Of a stretch of DNA of 57,794 bases, positions 16,691-25,270 are shown piece after piece. Below the pieces are notes generated by a model. It was not told the origin of the DNA. It did no database searches and worked only from the letters and a program-made list of their open reading frames with translations. The DNA is from Clostridia bacterium. Its GTDB lineage: Bacteria; Bacillota_A; Clostridia; Christensenellales; Aristaeellaceae. Every line of letters begins with the position of its first letter. Position 1 is the stretch's first letter. The stretch covers positions 1 through 57,794 of the forward strand of contig JAFWUC010000066.1 in the NCBI GenBank assembly GCA_017518705.1, in the 5' to 3' direction. A program made the position numbers and the translations under genes.

Positions 16691-17143
16691 TCACCTGTGG
16701 ATATATACCCGCGAGGGGTGCGTTTCGCCGTCGCCTGTCGCTTCGCACAGGTATTCCCAGCTGTAGCGCTCGTAAAAGCCCGTGTGGTCGGTGACGAGGT
16801 ACAGGGGCGATACCCCTTTTGAGCGCATGTCGTTAACGGCCAAATCAAGCAGCTTTCCCGCGACGCCCCGCCCCCGGAACTTCTCCAGGGTGTACACGGC
16901 GCACACGTTGGGGCACAGGTCCTTCCGGTCGTGAAAGTCGTTGGCTATCACGCCCAGCCCGCCGATTATCTGCCCTTCGTGCAGGCACAGGTACCAGCCG
17001 TATTCGGTCTTCCGGTCCAGGTAAGCCTGCATGCAGTCCAGATAGGCCGCCGCGGGCACGCCCCACCTGCCGTGGAACCATTCTGCCGCTTCCCGCATGA
17101 GTCCGGGCCGCTGCCTGAGGCTGATATATTCGAAGGTATCCAT
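16691..17143 (-). CDS. GNAT family N-acetyltransferase
   Basis: The 150-residue enzyme shows LCPNVCAVYTLEKFRGRGVAGKLL (about residues 75-98), with RGRGVAG as the acetyl-CoA loop, and the ending HTGFYERYSWEYL. The start MDTFEYISL overlaps the stop of the flavoprotein gene (TGATG), so the genes are coupled. The longer open frame upstream is the shadow of that gene. The acceptor is unknown. Confidence 0.85.
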   Translation of the reverse strand: MDTFEYISLRQRPGLMREAAEWFHGRWGVPAAAYLDCMQAYLDRKTEYGWYLCLHEGQIIGGLGVIANDFHDRKDLCPNVCAVYTLEKFRGRGVAGKLLDLAVNDMRSKGVSPLYLVTDHTGFYERYSWEYLCEATGDGETHPSRVYIHR

Positions 17144-17826
17144 CACACGGTACCGTTCACGATCCTGGCGTACACTTCCTCGGGGATCATGGGGGAAGCA
17201 ATCTCGTCCATAAGCTCGGGGGAGATGCTGCCCGTTTCGGCGTACTGCCGGCCCGCCTCGCGCACTTTTTCCAGGCGGGGCTTCGTTACGGACTCGGCTT
17301 CGGCGGCGGCGAACATGGGGCTTTCGGGCAAGGTGATCACCGTACGCCCCGAGGGGAAGCACAGTTCGAACTGCTTTACGGCGGGCTCGAAGTTGTACCT
17401 GCTGTTGGGGAAACCGCAGCCGCAGATCATAAGGTACCTGAGCTTCGAAAGGTCCGCCTGCTCCAGGTGCTCGTAGCGGTCGCCCACCTTGCGCATGGCC
17501 ATGGAGGACAAGGGCAGCGTGCGGTCCAGCAGCGCCTTGAGCGGGGCGGGCATGCCGTAGCAGTACAAAGGAAAGCTCCAGACGAGCAGGTCGCTGTCAA
17601 GCATATTTTCCAGTATGCCCTTCATGTCGTCGTCATGGACGCAGGCGCCGCCGTTCCTCATGCACGAGAAACAGCCGGTGCAGTACTCTATGTGGCTGTC
17701 CACGGTGTGGATAACGCTTATATCCTGCTCCCCCGCGTCCTTCATGCCGTCGAGGAACGCGCGGGTGATATGCATGGTGTCGCTTTTGTCCCGCTTGGGA
17801 CTGCCGTTCAAAACCAGGATCTTCAT
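17143..17826 (-). CDS. NADPH-dependent FMN reductase / flavodoxin-fold protein
   Basis: The 227-residue flavoprotein begins MKILVLNGSPKRDKSDT, the FMN phosphate-binding loop of the flavodoxin_2/FMN-reductase fold. CTGCFSCMRNGGACVHDDDM (about 50-68) is the cysteine-rich loop of the iron-sulfur flavoprotein-like branch, and SFPLYCYGMPAPLKALLDR is the second flavin-contact region. It probably acts as a quinone or flavin reductase in the cytoplasm. Both ends overlap neighbours (ATGA with the upstream GNAT, TGATG with the downstream GNAT). Confidence 0.85.
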   Translation of the reverse strand: MKILVLNGSPKRDKSDTMHITRAFLDGMKDAGEQDISVIHTVDSHIEYCTGCFSCMRNGGACVHDDDMKGILENMLDSDLLVWSFPLYCYGMPAPLKALLDRTLPLSSMAMRKVGDRYEHLEQADLSKLRYLMICGCGFPNSRYNFEPAVKQFELCFPSGRTVITLPESPMFAAAEAESVTKPRLEKVREAGRQYAETGSISPELMDEIASPMIPEEVYARIVNGTV

Positions 17827-18332
17827 TTTAGGGCCTCCCATTCTTGTTTTGTTATGCTGTAGTAGGTCAGGTCCCGGGGGATGTCCAGGTAGACCAGTTC
17901 CTTTTCCGAAAAATGCGAGTAGCGCATGCCGCTTTTTTCCATTACCCGCCTTGAAGCGGTGTTGCCGGTAAAAAAGGAGGCGCGCACGGCGGTGAACCCT
18001 TTTTCCTCAAACAGGTATTCGAGAAAGCGCCTGACCGCCTCGGTGGCGTAGCCATGCCCCCAGTAGTCTGAGCCCAAGCCGTAGCCGATCTCACAGGAAG
18101 CGCCTTCCGCGCCGAAAAACAGTATCAGCCCTATCAGCCGCCCCGTCTGCTTAAGGCGGACGGCGAACACGTCGGGGTTGCCGATTATCTTTGTAAGATC
18201 CACTTCTTCGGGCGTTTCGGCGTAGCGGCACACGAAGGTCTCAAGCACCTTCCTGTCGTGGGAGATGTTGGTAAAGTAATCCTGCCTGTCGCTTTCGGTG
18301 ACGGGGTCGAGTATGAGCCGCTCGGTCTGCAT
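17823..18332 (-). CDS. RimJ/RimL-type GNAT N-acetyltransferase
   Basis: The 169-residue enzyme opens with MQTERLILDPVTESD, the hallmark of RimJ/RimL/SpeG-like acetyltransferases. It continues with EIGYGLGSDYWGHGYATEA (the acetyl-CoA loop) and NTASRRVMEKSGMRY. It is the first gene of the coupled trio with the flavoprotein and the second GNAT. The family acetylates protein N-termini or small amines; which applies here is unknown. Confidence 0.9.
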   Translation of the reverse strand: MQTERLILDPVTESDRQDYFTNISHDRKVLETFVCRYAETPEEVDLTKIIGNPDVFAVRLKQTGRLIGLILFFGAEGASCEIGYGLGSDYWGHGYATEAVRRFLEYLFEEKGFTAVRASFFTGNTASRRVMEKSGMRYSHFSEKELVYLDIPRDLTYYSITKQEWEALK

Positions 18333-18423
18333 ATACGCTCCTTTCGCGCCGGGGAATGGTTAGCAAAAAAAAGGGAGAGGTCAGCGCCTCTCCCATTATA
18401 CACCGCAGCGGTGAAATATGGAA

Positions 18424-19386
18424 CTATCTTTCTTCCCTGAAGTACGAGATGCCCAGCGATTTGGGGGGACGGTTCTCCCTGCGGTTGCGCACGGAGGAGA
18501 TGATGAGCACCACGATGGTGAACACGTAGGGCAGCATCTTGAGCAGGGGCTTGGCAGCCATGGTCACCTTTATGAAGGAAAGGTTGGCGATGTGGCTGGA
18601 GCAGGAGAACAGTACGCCGAATATGAACGCGCCGGGGATGGTGATGTGGGGCTTCCACAGCACGAATATGACCAACGCGATGGACAGCCAGCCGAAAGCT
18701 TCCAGGCTCAGGTACGCCTCCTGGGAGCACATATAGTCCATTATGTAGTACAGTCCGCCAAGGGCGCTTATGCCGCTGCCCGCGCAGGTGGCCAGGTACT
18801 TGTAGCGGGTGACGTTGATGCCCGCCGCGTCGGCGGTGGCGGGGTTTTCGCCTATGCTCCTGAGGTTGAGCCCCACGCGGGTGCGGTACAGTATCCAGCC
18901 CGCGCCCAGCGCGATTATCAGCGCGATAAAGAACATCACGCCCAGGGTGTGCAGGCTGTCGGTGTGGGAAGCGAAGGGGAAGCGGAAGTAGTTCTTGGGG
19001 TTCACCAGGTAAGTGTTGGCCTGCACCAGCTTTTTGTCGCTCATGAGCACTTTCATAAGGCCCACGCCGAAGGTGGTGAGCGCAAGGCCCGTCACGTTCT
19101 GGTTGGCGCGCAGGGTGACGGTCAGGAAGGAGTAGATAAGCCCCATCAGCGCGCCCATCAGGAAGGAACCCAGTATGCCCAGTATCACGATCAGGAAGGG
19201 AGGAAAGCCCGCCTTCACGCACATGTTTATCACCAGGCAGCCGCCCGCGCCGCCCATGCACATAATGCCCGGGATGCCCAGGTTAAGATGCCCCGCCTTT
19301 TCGGTGATTATCTCGCCGGTGGAGCCGTACATGAAGGTGGCTCCGAAGCCCAGGGAGTCTACTAAAAAGTCAATAAACGGACTCAT
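18424..19386 (-). CDS. BMP-type nucleoside ABC transporter permease (second subunit)
   Basis: This 320-residue membrane protein has about eight to nine helices and belongs to the BPD_transp_2 group (NupQ/PnrD-like). Visible markers are GEIITEKAGHLNLGIPGIM (residues 24-42), the ANQNVTGLALTTFG loop and LRSIGENPATADAAGINV, the coupling segment that contacts the ATPase. With the genes at 19420, 20578 and 22418 it completes a four-gene importer, most likely for purine or other nucleosides. It is the last gene of the operon, 33 bases after the other permease. Confidence 0.9.
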   Translation of the reverse strand: MSPFIDFLVDSLGFGATFMYGSTGEIITEKAGHLNLGIPGIMCMGGAGGCLVINMCVKAGFPPFLIVILGILGSFLMGALMGLIYSFLTVTLRANQNVTGLALTTFGVGLMKVLMSDKKLVQANTYLVNPKNYFRFPFASHTDSLHTLGVMFFIALIIALGAGWILYRTRVGLNLRSIGENPATADAAGINVTRYKYLATCAGSGISALGGLYYIMDYMCSQEAYLSLEAFGWLSIALVIFVLWKPHITIPGAFIFGVLFSCSSHIANLSFIKVTMAAKPLLKMLPYVFTIVVLIISSVRNRRENRPPKSLGISYFREER

Positions 19387-19419
19387 GCGCTTTATCCTTT
19401 CGTAAGTGGGATGGGAGGC

Positions 19420-20574
19420 TTACTTCGCCAGAGCGGGCGCTTCCTTTTTGTGGAAGTTGATCTTGTAGTTGATAAAGAACTCGCTGCCGATTATGAAGAA
19501 CAGCACTATGCCGATGATAACGTTTGGGAAGGCGCCGGACACGTCGAAAGTGGTGGATATCTGGTCCGCGCCGAGGTTCAGGAAGATGATGAGCCCGCTG
19601 GTGATTATCATCATGATGGGATCGAACTTGGCCAGCCAGCACACCATTATGCCGGTAAAGCCCTGGCCGCCCACGCTTTCGGTGGTGACGGACCTGTCCA
19701 GCCCCGCGCCGATTATCCAGCCCGCCAGGCCACACAGCATGCCGCTCAAAAGCATCGTGCGCACGATGACCTTGTTCACGTTTATACCCACGTAGCGGGC
19801 GGTGCGCTCGCTTTCGCCTACCACGCTGATCTCGTAGCCGTGCTTGGAGTAGTTTAAGTACACGTACACCAGCGCGGTCACCAGGCCGACGAGTATGATT
19901 ATGAGCAGATAGTCGGAATACTGGCTCTTGCCCAGGCCCGTGAACACTATGGGCAGCTTGCCGCTGTTCAGTTTGCCCAGGGAGGAAGAGCCGCTGGGCA
20001 CCCACTTTATCAGGCAGTAGCTCACGAAGAAGGTGGCTACATAGTTCATCATGAGGGTGAAGAGGGTCTCGTTGGTGTTCCACCGGGCCTTGAACAGCGC
20101 GGGAATAACGCCCCATATCGCGCCCGCCGCCAGCGCCGCCACGAACATGAGCAGCAGCAGCGCCCAGTCCGGCCAGGCGACCCGGCCGTTGGTGTACTTG
20201 CCGCCCAGGTAGAAGTTGACTGCCACCGCCGCCAGCACGCCCACCAGGGTCTGCCCTTCGGCGCCGGTGTTCCAGAAGCGCATGCGGAAAGCGGGGGTGA
20301 GCGCCAGGGCTATGCACAGCAGCACCGCCACGTTCTTAAAGAACTTCCAGCGCTTTGCCAGGGTGGAGAACGAACCCTTTATGAAGCTGTAATAGAATTC
20401 TCCCAGGCGGGAGGGGTCGAGCCTCAGTTTTTCGATAAGCAGCAGCGCCACCAGGCCGCATACCGCCATGCCCAGTATGAACGCCGCCAGGCGGATGAAC
20501 GCCTTGCTCCACAGGGGCAGCACGTCCCGCCGGCTTAAGTGTACCAAAGGAGCCTTTACCCGGTTCGTCTGCAT
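19420..20574 (-). CDS. BMP-type nucleoside ABC transporter permease (first subunit)
   Basis: This 384-residue permease (NupP/PnrC-like) has a cytoplasmic N-terminal tail and about nine helices. FWNTGAEGQTLVGVLAAVAV (about 110-130) and the coupling segment SVVGESERTARYVGINVNKV (about 230-250) are typical of the family. The ATG follows GGAGGGAGAATAAACA, four bases after the ATPase gene ends. It forms a heterodimeric channel with the product of the 18424 gene. Confidence 0.9.
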   Translation of the reverse strand: MQTNRVKAPLVHLSRRDVLPLWSKAFIRLAAFILGMAVCGLVALLLIEKLRLDPSRLGEFYYSFIKGSFSTLAKRWKFFKNVAVLLCIALALTPAFRMRFWNTGAEGQTLVGVLAAVAVNFYLGGKYTNGRVAWPDWALLLLMFVAALAAGAIWGVIPALFKARWNTNETLFTLMMNYVATFFVSYCLIKWVPSGSSSLGKLNSGKLPIVFTGLGKSQYSDYLLIIILVGLVTALVYVYLNYSKHGYEISVVGESERTARYVGINVNKVIVRTMLLSGMLCGLAGWIIGAGLDRSVTTESVGGQGFTGIMVCWLAKFDPIMMIITSGLIIFLNLGADQISTTFDVSGAFPNVIIGIVLFFIIGSEFFINYKINFHKKEAPALAK

Positions 20575-20577
20575 TGT

Positions 20578-22266
20578 TTATTCTCCCTCCATGTGAGATA
20601 CGGTCATGAGCCGTCCCAGTTCTTCTTTTTTGACGCTGCGCGCGTCCAGCGGATCGCTCAGGCGCCCGGAATTCATAACCACTATCCGGTCGCACAGTTC
20701 CATCAGCACGTCCAGGTCCTCGCCCACGTATATCACCGCCGTGCCCAAGGACTTCTGCTTGGCCAGCAGGTTGTATATGGTGTAGGAGGAGTTGATGTCC
20801 AGTCCCCTCACGGGGTACGCCGCCATGAGCACCTTGGGGGAGGAGGAGATCTCCCTGCCCACCAGCACCTTCTGCAGGTTGCCGCCGCTTAAGCGCCTGA
20901 CGGGCGTTTTGACGGAGGGGGTCACGACCTCCAGTTCCTTTATGATCTCTTCGCCCAGCGCCTTGGGCTTCTTGAAGTTCAGGAACATGCTCCTGCCCTT
21001 GCGGTAGCTCCTGAGCATCATGTTGTCGCTGATGCCCATGTCGCCCACCAGGCCCATGCCCAGCCGGTCCTCGGGCACGAAGGAGAGTTTGACGCCCAGC
21101 TCCCTGATCTCCAGCGGGGTCTTGTCCCTTAAGGACATGATCTCGTCGTCGTCGAACAGCAGCTTTTCCTCGGCTATCAGCGCGCGCAGCCGCTTGTCGT
21201 TCACGCCGGTCAGACTCACCCGCTTGCCGTCCGGGTAGTGCAGCTTGTTTTCCGCGGCCAGCCGCCTTATCTGGGGCAGCTTTTTGTGGAAAAGGGTCAC
21301 GGGCTTGTTTTTCTTGGGGTTGGTGAAGATTATTTCGCCGCTTTCGGGCCTGTTGAGCCCCGCGATGGCTTCCAGCAGCTGCCTCTGCCCGCTGCCGGCT
21401 ATGCCCGCTATGCCCAGAATCTCGCCGCCGCAGGCGGTAAAGCTCACGTCCCTGAGCGCCCAGCCGCCCTCTTCGTCTCTGAGGGACAGGTTTTTGACCT
21501 CTATGCGGGGACGGAGGTCCACGGGCAGGGTGCGGGCGATGTTAAGGTCCACCTTGCGGCCCACCATCATGTCGGTGAGCTCGCTTTCTGTGGTTTCTTT
21601 GGTGTTCACGGTGGCGATGTGCTTGCCCTTGCGCATTACGGCCACCCGGTCGGACACCTCCATCACCTCGTTTAATTTGTGGGTGATGATGATCACGGAC
21701 TTGCCGTCGGCCACCATGTTGCGCAGTATCTCGAACAGGCGCCTTATCTCGGACAGGGTGAGCACCGCGGTGGGCTCGTCAAGTATAAGTATCTGCGCGC
21801 CCCTGAACAGCACCTTGATTATCTCTACGGTCTGTTTTTCGGACACGGACATGTCGTATATCTTTTTGTTGGGGTCTATATTAAAGCCGTATTTGGCTGA
21901 GATCTCGCTGACTTTGTCCGTCACCTGCTTAAGGCTGCCGCTGGTATTGTCAAGCCCCAGGGCGATGTTCTCGGCGGCGGAAAACACGTCCACCAGTTTG
22001 AAATGCTGATGGATCATGCCGATGTTGTAGCGGTACGCGTCGCGGGGGGAGCGGATCAGCGCTTCCTGCCCGTTTATGCAGATATGTCCGGCGTCGGGAT
22101 AGTAGATGCCCGACACCATGTTCATAAGCGTGGTCTTGCCGCAGCCGTTTTCGCCCAGTATCGCCAGCACTTCGCCGGGATACACCTCCAGGGTAACGTC
22201 GTCGTTGGCGAGCACGTCCTTTCCGAAGCGCTTGGTAATGTGCTTGAGCTCGAGTACAGGCTGCAT
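20578..22266 (-). CDS. BMP-type nucleoside ABC transporter ATP-binding protein (two NBDs)
   Basis: The 562-residue ATPase has two nucleotide-binding domains, as in NupO/PnrB. NBD1 is canonical: GENGCGKTT Walker A near residue 36, an SVSEKQTVEI signature, ILILDEPTAVLT Walker B. NBD2 begins near residue 275 but is degenerate: the Walker A reads GIAGSGQRQLLEAI, an insertion of about 80 residues follows (KNKPVTLFHKKLPQ and on), and the Walker B region is VLMAAYPVRGLD with no catalytic Glu. Degenerate second sites are known in this family. The start MQPVLELKH follows GGAGG. Two hairpins lie between it and the binding-protein gene. Confidence 0.9.
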   Translation of the reverse strand: MQPVLELKHITKRFGKDVLANDDVTLEVYPGEVLAILGENGCGKTTLMNMVSGIYYPDAGHICINGQEALIRSPRDAYRYNIGMIHQHFKLVDVFSAAENIALGLDNTSGSLKQVTDKVSEISAKYGFNIDPNKKIYDMSVSEKQTVEIIKVLFRGAQILILDEPTAVLTLSEIRRLFEILRNMVADGKSVIIITHKLNEVMEVSDRVAVMRKGKHIATVNTKETTESELTDMMVGRKVDLNIARTLPVDLRPRIEVKNLSLRDEEGGWALRDVSFTACGGEILGIAGIAGSGQRQLLEAIAGLNRPESGEIIFTNPKKNKPVTLFHKKLPQIRRLAAENKLHYPDGKRVSLTGVNDKRLRALIAEEKLLFDDDEIMSLRDKTPLEIRELGVKLSFVPEDRLGMGLVGDMGISDNMMLRSYRKGRSMFLNFKKPKALGEEIIKELEVVTPSVKTPVRRLSGGNLQKVLVGREISSSPKVLMAAYPVRGLDINSSYTIYNLLAKQKSLGTAVIYVGEDLDVLMELCDRIVVMNSGRLSDPLDARSVKKEELGRLMTVSHMEGE

Positions 22267-22297
22267 AAATACCTCCGGGGAGTGGATAGTTGGGTTT

Positions 22298-22337
22298 GTT
22301 CGGCGCTTATCGGCGGGACCGGACAAAAGCGCCGAAC
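22298..22337. repeat. Inverted repeat in the leader between binding-protein and ATPase genes
   Basis: A perfect 11-bp inverted repeat (22298-22308 with 22327-22337) lies between the terminator-like hairpin at 22370 and the ATPase ribosome site. It may tune expression of the downstream transporter genes. Confidence 0.45.
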
Positions 22338-22369
22338 GCTGTCTGTCGGTCATCAGGCAGAAGATACGC

Positions 22370-22401
22370 AATGAAGGGGGAAACTGGTTTCCCCCTTCAT
22401 T
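22370..22401 (-). terminator. Hairpin after the BMP binding-protein gene (attenuator or mRNA stabiliser)
   Basis: A perfect 14-bp stem (22370-22383 with 22388-22401) with a 4-base loop is placed directly after the solute-binding gene. It lacks a clean T run in the leftward direction, so partial termination or transcript protection would make the binding protein more abundant than the membrane subunits. Confidence 0.65.
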
Positions 22402-22417
22402 TTATCGTCAGAATGGA

Positions 22418-23605
22418 TTAGAACGCGGTGTTGAGCAGCTCGATGCCGTCGATGGTTACTCCGAAGTAAGGAGCGGAACGGAAGTAACTCTCAGCGAACA
22501 CGCCGTCGATGATGACTTCGGTATCGGGAGTGTAGGCGTCGTCAGTGTCGACATCGGCCAGGTAGGTGGTGAGCTCGGCGCCTTCCACGGTGAAGGTGGA
22601 GGTGGCGAACACCCTCAGGCTGCCGTCTTCCAGACCGGCCTTGGCGGCCTCAACAGCTTCCACGGTGCCTTCGGCAGCGGCGGCAGTGTTGATGTCGGTG
22701 ATCTTTACGGAACCGGTAGCGATGGTGCCGGTGTAGTCATAGTCGAACTTCTCGCCCGCGGCGACCTTCTCGCAAACGAAGGTCAGGTAGGGAGCCCAGT
22801 CGATGCGGCTGGCCACGATGAAGGTGTTGGGGCAGGCTTCCACGGTGGAGCCGTTGTAGGACACGTTGGGGATGTTGGCGGCTTCGCAAACGGAGGGAGC
22901 GCCCATGGAGTCGGCGTGCTGGGAGATTAGGTCGCAGCCGGCGGCGATCAGAGCCTTGGCGGCGTTGGCTTCTTCAGCTTCGTCGTACCAGGAACCGGTG
23001 AACTGCACCTTCATGGTCGCGTCGGGGCATACGCTCCTCACGCCCAGGAAGAAGCTGGTGTAACCGGAGATAACTTCGGCATAGGTGAAAGCTCCGACGT
23101 AGCCCACCAGGGGAGTCTCGCCCTTGAGCTGGCCGGCGGCCTTGATCTCATTGATCTTCATGCCGGCAGCGATACCGGCCAGGAAGCGGCCTTCATAGAT
23201 GGAAGCGAAGGCGTTGTGGAAGTTGTCGAGCTTCTCGGTGTGAGCCATGGTGCCGGTGGCGTGGCAGAACTCGACTTCGGGATATTCCTTAGCGGCCTCG
23301 ATCATGTAAGTCTCATGACCGAAAGAGTCGGCGAACACGATGTTGCAGCCTTCCTCAGCCAGCTCGCAAGCTACTTCGTAGCAGGCGTTGGATTCGTCGA
23401 TGTTGCGGCGCAGAACCAGTTCGATGCCCAGAGCGGCTTCGACTTCCTTGGCGGCGTTGATGAAGTTAAGGTCGTAAGTGGAGTCTTCGTCGTGCAGCAG
23501 GATAACGCCCAGCTTAACTTTGGCGGTCTCGCCTTCGGCGAAAGCAAAACCCATGCAGGCGATGGCCATGACCGCGGCCAGAACCAGACTAATCAGCTTC
23601 TTCAT
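22418..23605 (-). CDS. BMP family substrate-binding protein (nucleoside importer)
   Basis: The 395-residue exported binding protein has a signal peptide (MKKLISLVLAAVMAIACMGFAFA). The cysteine at about 17 could be a lipobox (AIAC), while AFA at 23-25 offers a signal peptidase I site. The mature protein shows the BMP/PnrA fold: VKLGVILLHDEDSTYDLNF, GCNIVFADSFGHE, EGRFLAGIAAGM and LVGYVGAFTYAEVISGYTSF. It binds the ligand outside and delivers it to the permeases encoded downstream. The start MKKLIS follows GGAGGG. It is the first gene of the operon, with its own promoter. Confidence 0.9.
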   Translation of the reverse strand: MKKLISLVLAAVMAIACMGFAFAEGETAKVKLGVILLHDEDSTYDLNFINAAKEVEAALGIELVLRRNIDESNACYEVACELAEEGCNIVFADSFGHETYMIEAAKEYPEVEFCHATGTMAHTEKLDNFHNAFASIYEGRFLAGIAAGMKINEIKAAGQLKGETPLVGYVGAFTYAEVISGYTSFFLGVRSVCPDATMKVQFTGSWYDEAEEANAAKALIAAGCDLISQHADSMGAPSVCEAANIPNVSYNGSTVEACPNTFIVASRIDWAPYLTFVCEKVAAGEKFDYDYTGTIATGSVKITDINTAAAAEGTVEAVEAAKAGLEDGSLRVFATSTFTVEGAELTTYLADVDTDDAYTPDTEVIIDGVFAESYFRSAPYFGVTIDGIELLNTAF

Positions 23606-23648
23606 TAAGATACCCTCCAAAATAGTTTATGTTCCAGGGAATGACTGT

Positions 23649-23678
23649 ATTATATACCAGTTTACTGAACGATGTAAA
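23649..23678 (-). promoter_or_regulatory. Sigma-A promoter of the BMP transporter operon
   Basis: On the minus strand TTTACA (23678-23673) and TATAAT (23654-23649) are 18 bases apart, about 45 bases before the start. Confidence 0.75.
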
Positions 23679-23878
23679 TGTTAAACGCGCAAATATTCGG
23701 TAAAAATACGAACATTTTTTGCAGACAATATGTTAAAGTTCGCTCTTACAGCGGCCAGATGACCGCTGCGGCAGCCCCGGGGAGGCAGTATGCGGCCTTG
23801 TTTGGCGGCATCCGCCTGCCGCCGCGCCCGTGCTCCGCCGGGGCGCAGCGAATGTTCGCGGGCACATAAACAGAGTAC

Positions 23879-23907
23879 TTGACAAAGCTCCCGCGGGCAT
23901 ATACAAT
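23879..23907 (+). promoter_or_regulatory. Sigma-A promoter of the rubrerythrin gene
   Basis: TTGACA (23879-23884) and TACAAT (23902-23907) are separated by 17 bases. Confidence 0.85.
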
Positions 23908-23946
23908 ACTCTGCGGGTAAACCCAATATATATTATGAGGTGTGTT

Positions 23947-24495
23947 ATGAAAAAATGGAGATGCACCGTTTGCGGTGAGATCGTAGAATCCGAAGAGCGT
24001 CCCGAGAAGTGCCCCCGCTGCAAGGTGCCGGGCGAGAAGTTCGTCGAAGTAGTGGAAGACCAGCTGGACTGGGCCGCCGAGCACGTTATCGGCATCGCCA
24101 AGGACGTTCCCGAAGAGATCAAGGAAGGCCTGAGGGCCAACTTTGAGGGCGAGTGCTCCGAGGTGGGCATGTATCTGGCCATGAGCCGCGCCGCCGCCAG
24201 GGAAGGCTATCCCGAGATCGCCGAGTACTGGAAGACCGCCGCGTTTGAGGAAGCCGAGCACGCCGCCAAGTTCGCCGAGCTGCTGGGCGAGTGCGTGTCC
24301 CCCTCCACCAAGGAGAACCTGACCGTGCGCGTAGCCGCCGAGAACGGCGCCACCTCCGGCAAGACCGAGCTGGCCAAGAAAGCCAAGGCGCTGAACCTGG
24401 ACGCCATCCACGACACCGTGCACGAGATGGCCAGGGACGAAGCCCGTCACGGCAAAGCCTTCAAGGGCCTGCTGGACAGGTATTTCGGGAAGTAA
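23947..24495 (+). CDS. Rubrerythrin with N-terminal rubredoxin domain (reverse type)
   Basis: This 182-residue cytoplasmic peroxide reductase has the domain order of reverse rubrerythrin. An N-terminal rubredoxin-like iron site uses C6-x2-C9 and C22-x2-C25. A four-helix di-iron domain follows, with metal ligands in [23 protein letters not shown] and [11 protein letters not shown]. Such enzymes detoxify hydrogen peroxide, and in some clostridia oxygen, in anaerobes. The start is the ATG after GAGGTGTGTT; an ATG four codons upstream is possible. It has its own strong promoter and terminator, divergent from the transporter operon. Confidence 0.92.
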   Translation: MKKWRCTVCGEIVESEERPEKCPRCKVPGEKFVEVVEDQLDWAAEHVIGIAKDVPEEIKEGLRANFEGECSEVGMYLAMSRAAAREGYPEIAEYWKTAAFEEAEHAAKFAELLGECVSPSTKENLTVRVAAENGATSGKTELAKKAKALNLDAIHDTVHEMARDEARHGKAFKGLLDRYFGK

Positions 24496-24518
24496 ATCAG
24501 CGTTTTTGAAGCATTTTC

Positions 24519-24550
24519 GGAGTGGTTTCTGAGGAAATCACTCCTTTTTT
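24519..24550 (+). terminator. Intrinsic terminator of the rubrerythrin gene
   Basis: An 11-bp stem with one G-T pair (24519-24529 with 24534-24544) is followed by six Ts. Confidence 0.85.
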
Positions 24551-24838
24551 CTTTAATTCAATCCTTTCTTCTGTTGTCACAAAAGTTGTACTTCATCCAT
24601 TTTACAAGCCTTGAAAACGGGCAAGTTGTCACCTTTGAATGTTGTCACCTTCTGTATGTCAAAGTTTAGCACAAAACAACCATCTTTTCAACATCTTTCA
24701 ATCGTTTTTCAAGCATTTTTGATATAAAACTCAATAATCTTCAAAACAACTTCATATCATCTTTTTAAGGTTCCAGACTGATACGATAAACCTCCGGAAT
24801 TATCGGATTATTACTCCAATATATGTACATCGGTCACG
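24551..24838. other. AT-rich gene-free stretch with GTTGTCAC repeats
   Basis: No convincing gene is seen. The motif GTTGTCAC occurs three times (24573-24580, 24625-24632, 24641-24648), twice continuing with CT and 16 bases apart. The composition drops sharply from the rubrerythrin gene. It could be the debris of a mobile element or a binding region; no transposase remnant is recognised. Confidence 0.4.
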
Positions 24839-25249
24839 TTATAACGACTGATTTATTGCTATTTTGAGCTTTTCAACAAAAGCTTTAGCATTTCCCATAC
24901 CTGACATAACAATTTCGTGCCCCGCTGTTCCAGCATTATCAATAATTATTGTACCATAATGAAAGATTTTGCCAAACATAGATGTGCGTAGCTGAATGTT
25001 CTGTATCTTTTTCAAAGGGACAGAAATATCACTTGAACTCAATACTCCCTTATGTCCTTCTAATGTTGTACTATTAAAAGCAAGATATGTGCCCTTATAC
25101 TCAATGATAGCAGAAACCAAGAGAAGCATGCCCAAAATCATCAATAAAACACTGAGTAATTTTTGCTTTGTCGCAAGTATCCCAAGTAAACCACCAAGAA
25201 CAAATATTGGAGTAAAAATACCCGGGGCAATACTGCTTCCTGGGAACAA
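24839..25249 (-). CDS. Bacterial PH-domain membrane protein (bPH2-like), 5' end uncertain
   Basis: The 136-residue frame has two hydrophobic segments (about 9-27 and 30-50), then a PH-like beta domain: GTYLAFNSTTLEGHKGVLSS and IPLKKIQNIQ-type text with HYGTIIIDNAGTAG, as in bPH_2 (YdbS/YdbT-like) proteins. The only start at this end is a TTG with a poor ribosome site. The frame stays open upstream for more than 100 bases with no ATG, so the gene may have lost its 5' end at a breakpoint near 25250-25270. AT-rich codon use matches the gene-free stretch next to it. Function is unknown. Confidence 0.55.
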   Translation of the reverse strand: MFPGSSIAPGIFTPIFVLGGLLGILATKQKLLSVLLMILGMLLLVSAIIEYKGTYLAFNSTTLEGHKGVLSSSDISVPLKKIQNIQLRTSMFGKIFHYGTIIIDNAGTAGHEIVMSGMGNAKAFVEKLKIAINQSL

Positions 25250-25270
25250 AGCGCCTTTGTATATCCATCC

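Noticed and set aside
22298..22401. Purine riboswitch in the BMP transporter operon
   Set aside because: The leader before the binding-protein gene is only about 45 bases, and the two hairpins lie after that gene and do not form a three-way junction of the purine type.
23681..24450. Minus-strand open frames over the rubrerythrin gene
   Set aside because: They are antisense to a complete rubrerythrin with all metal ligands and have no homologous motifs.
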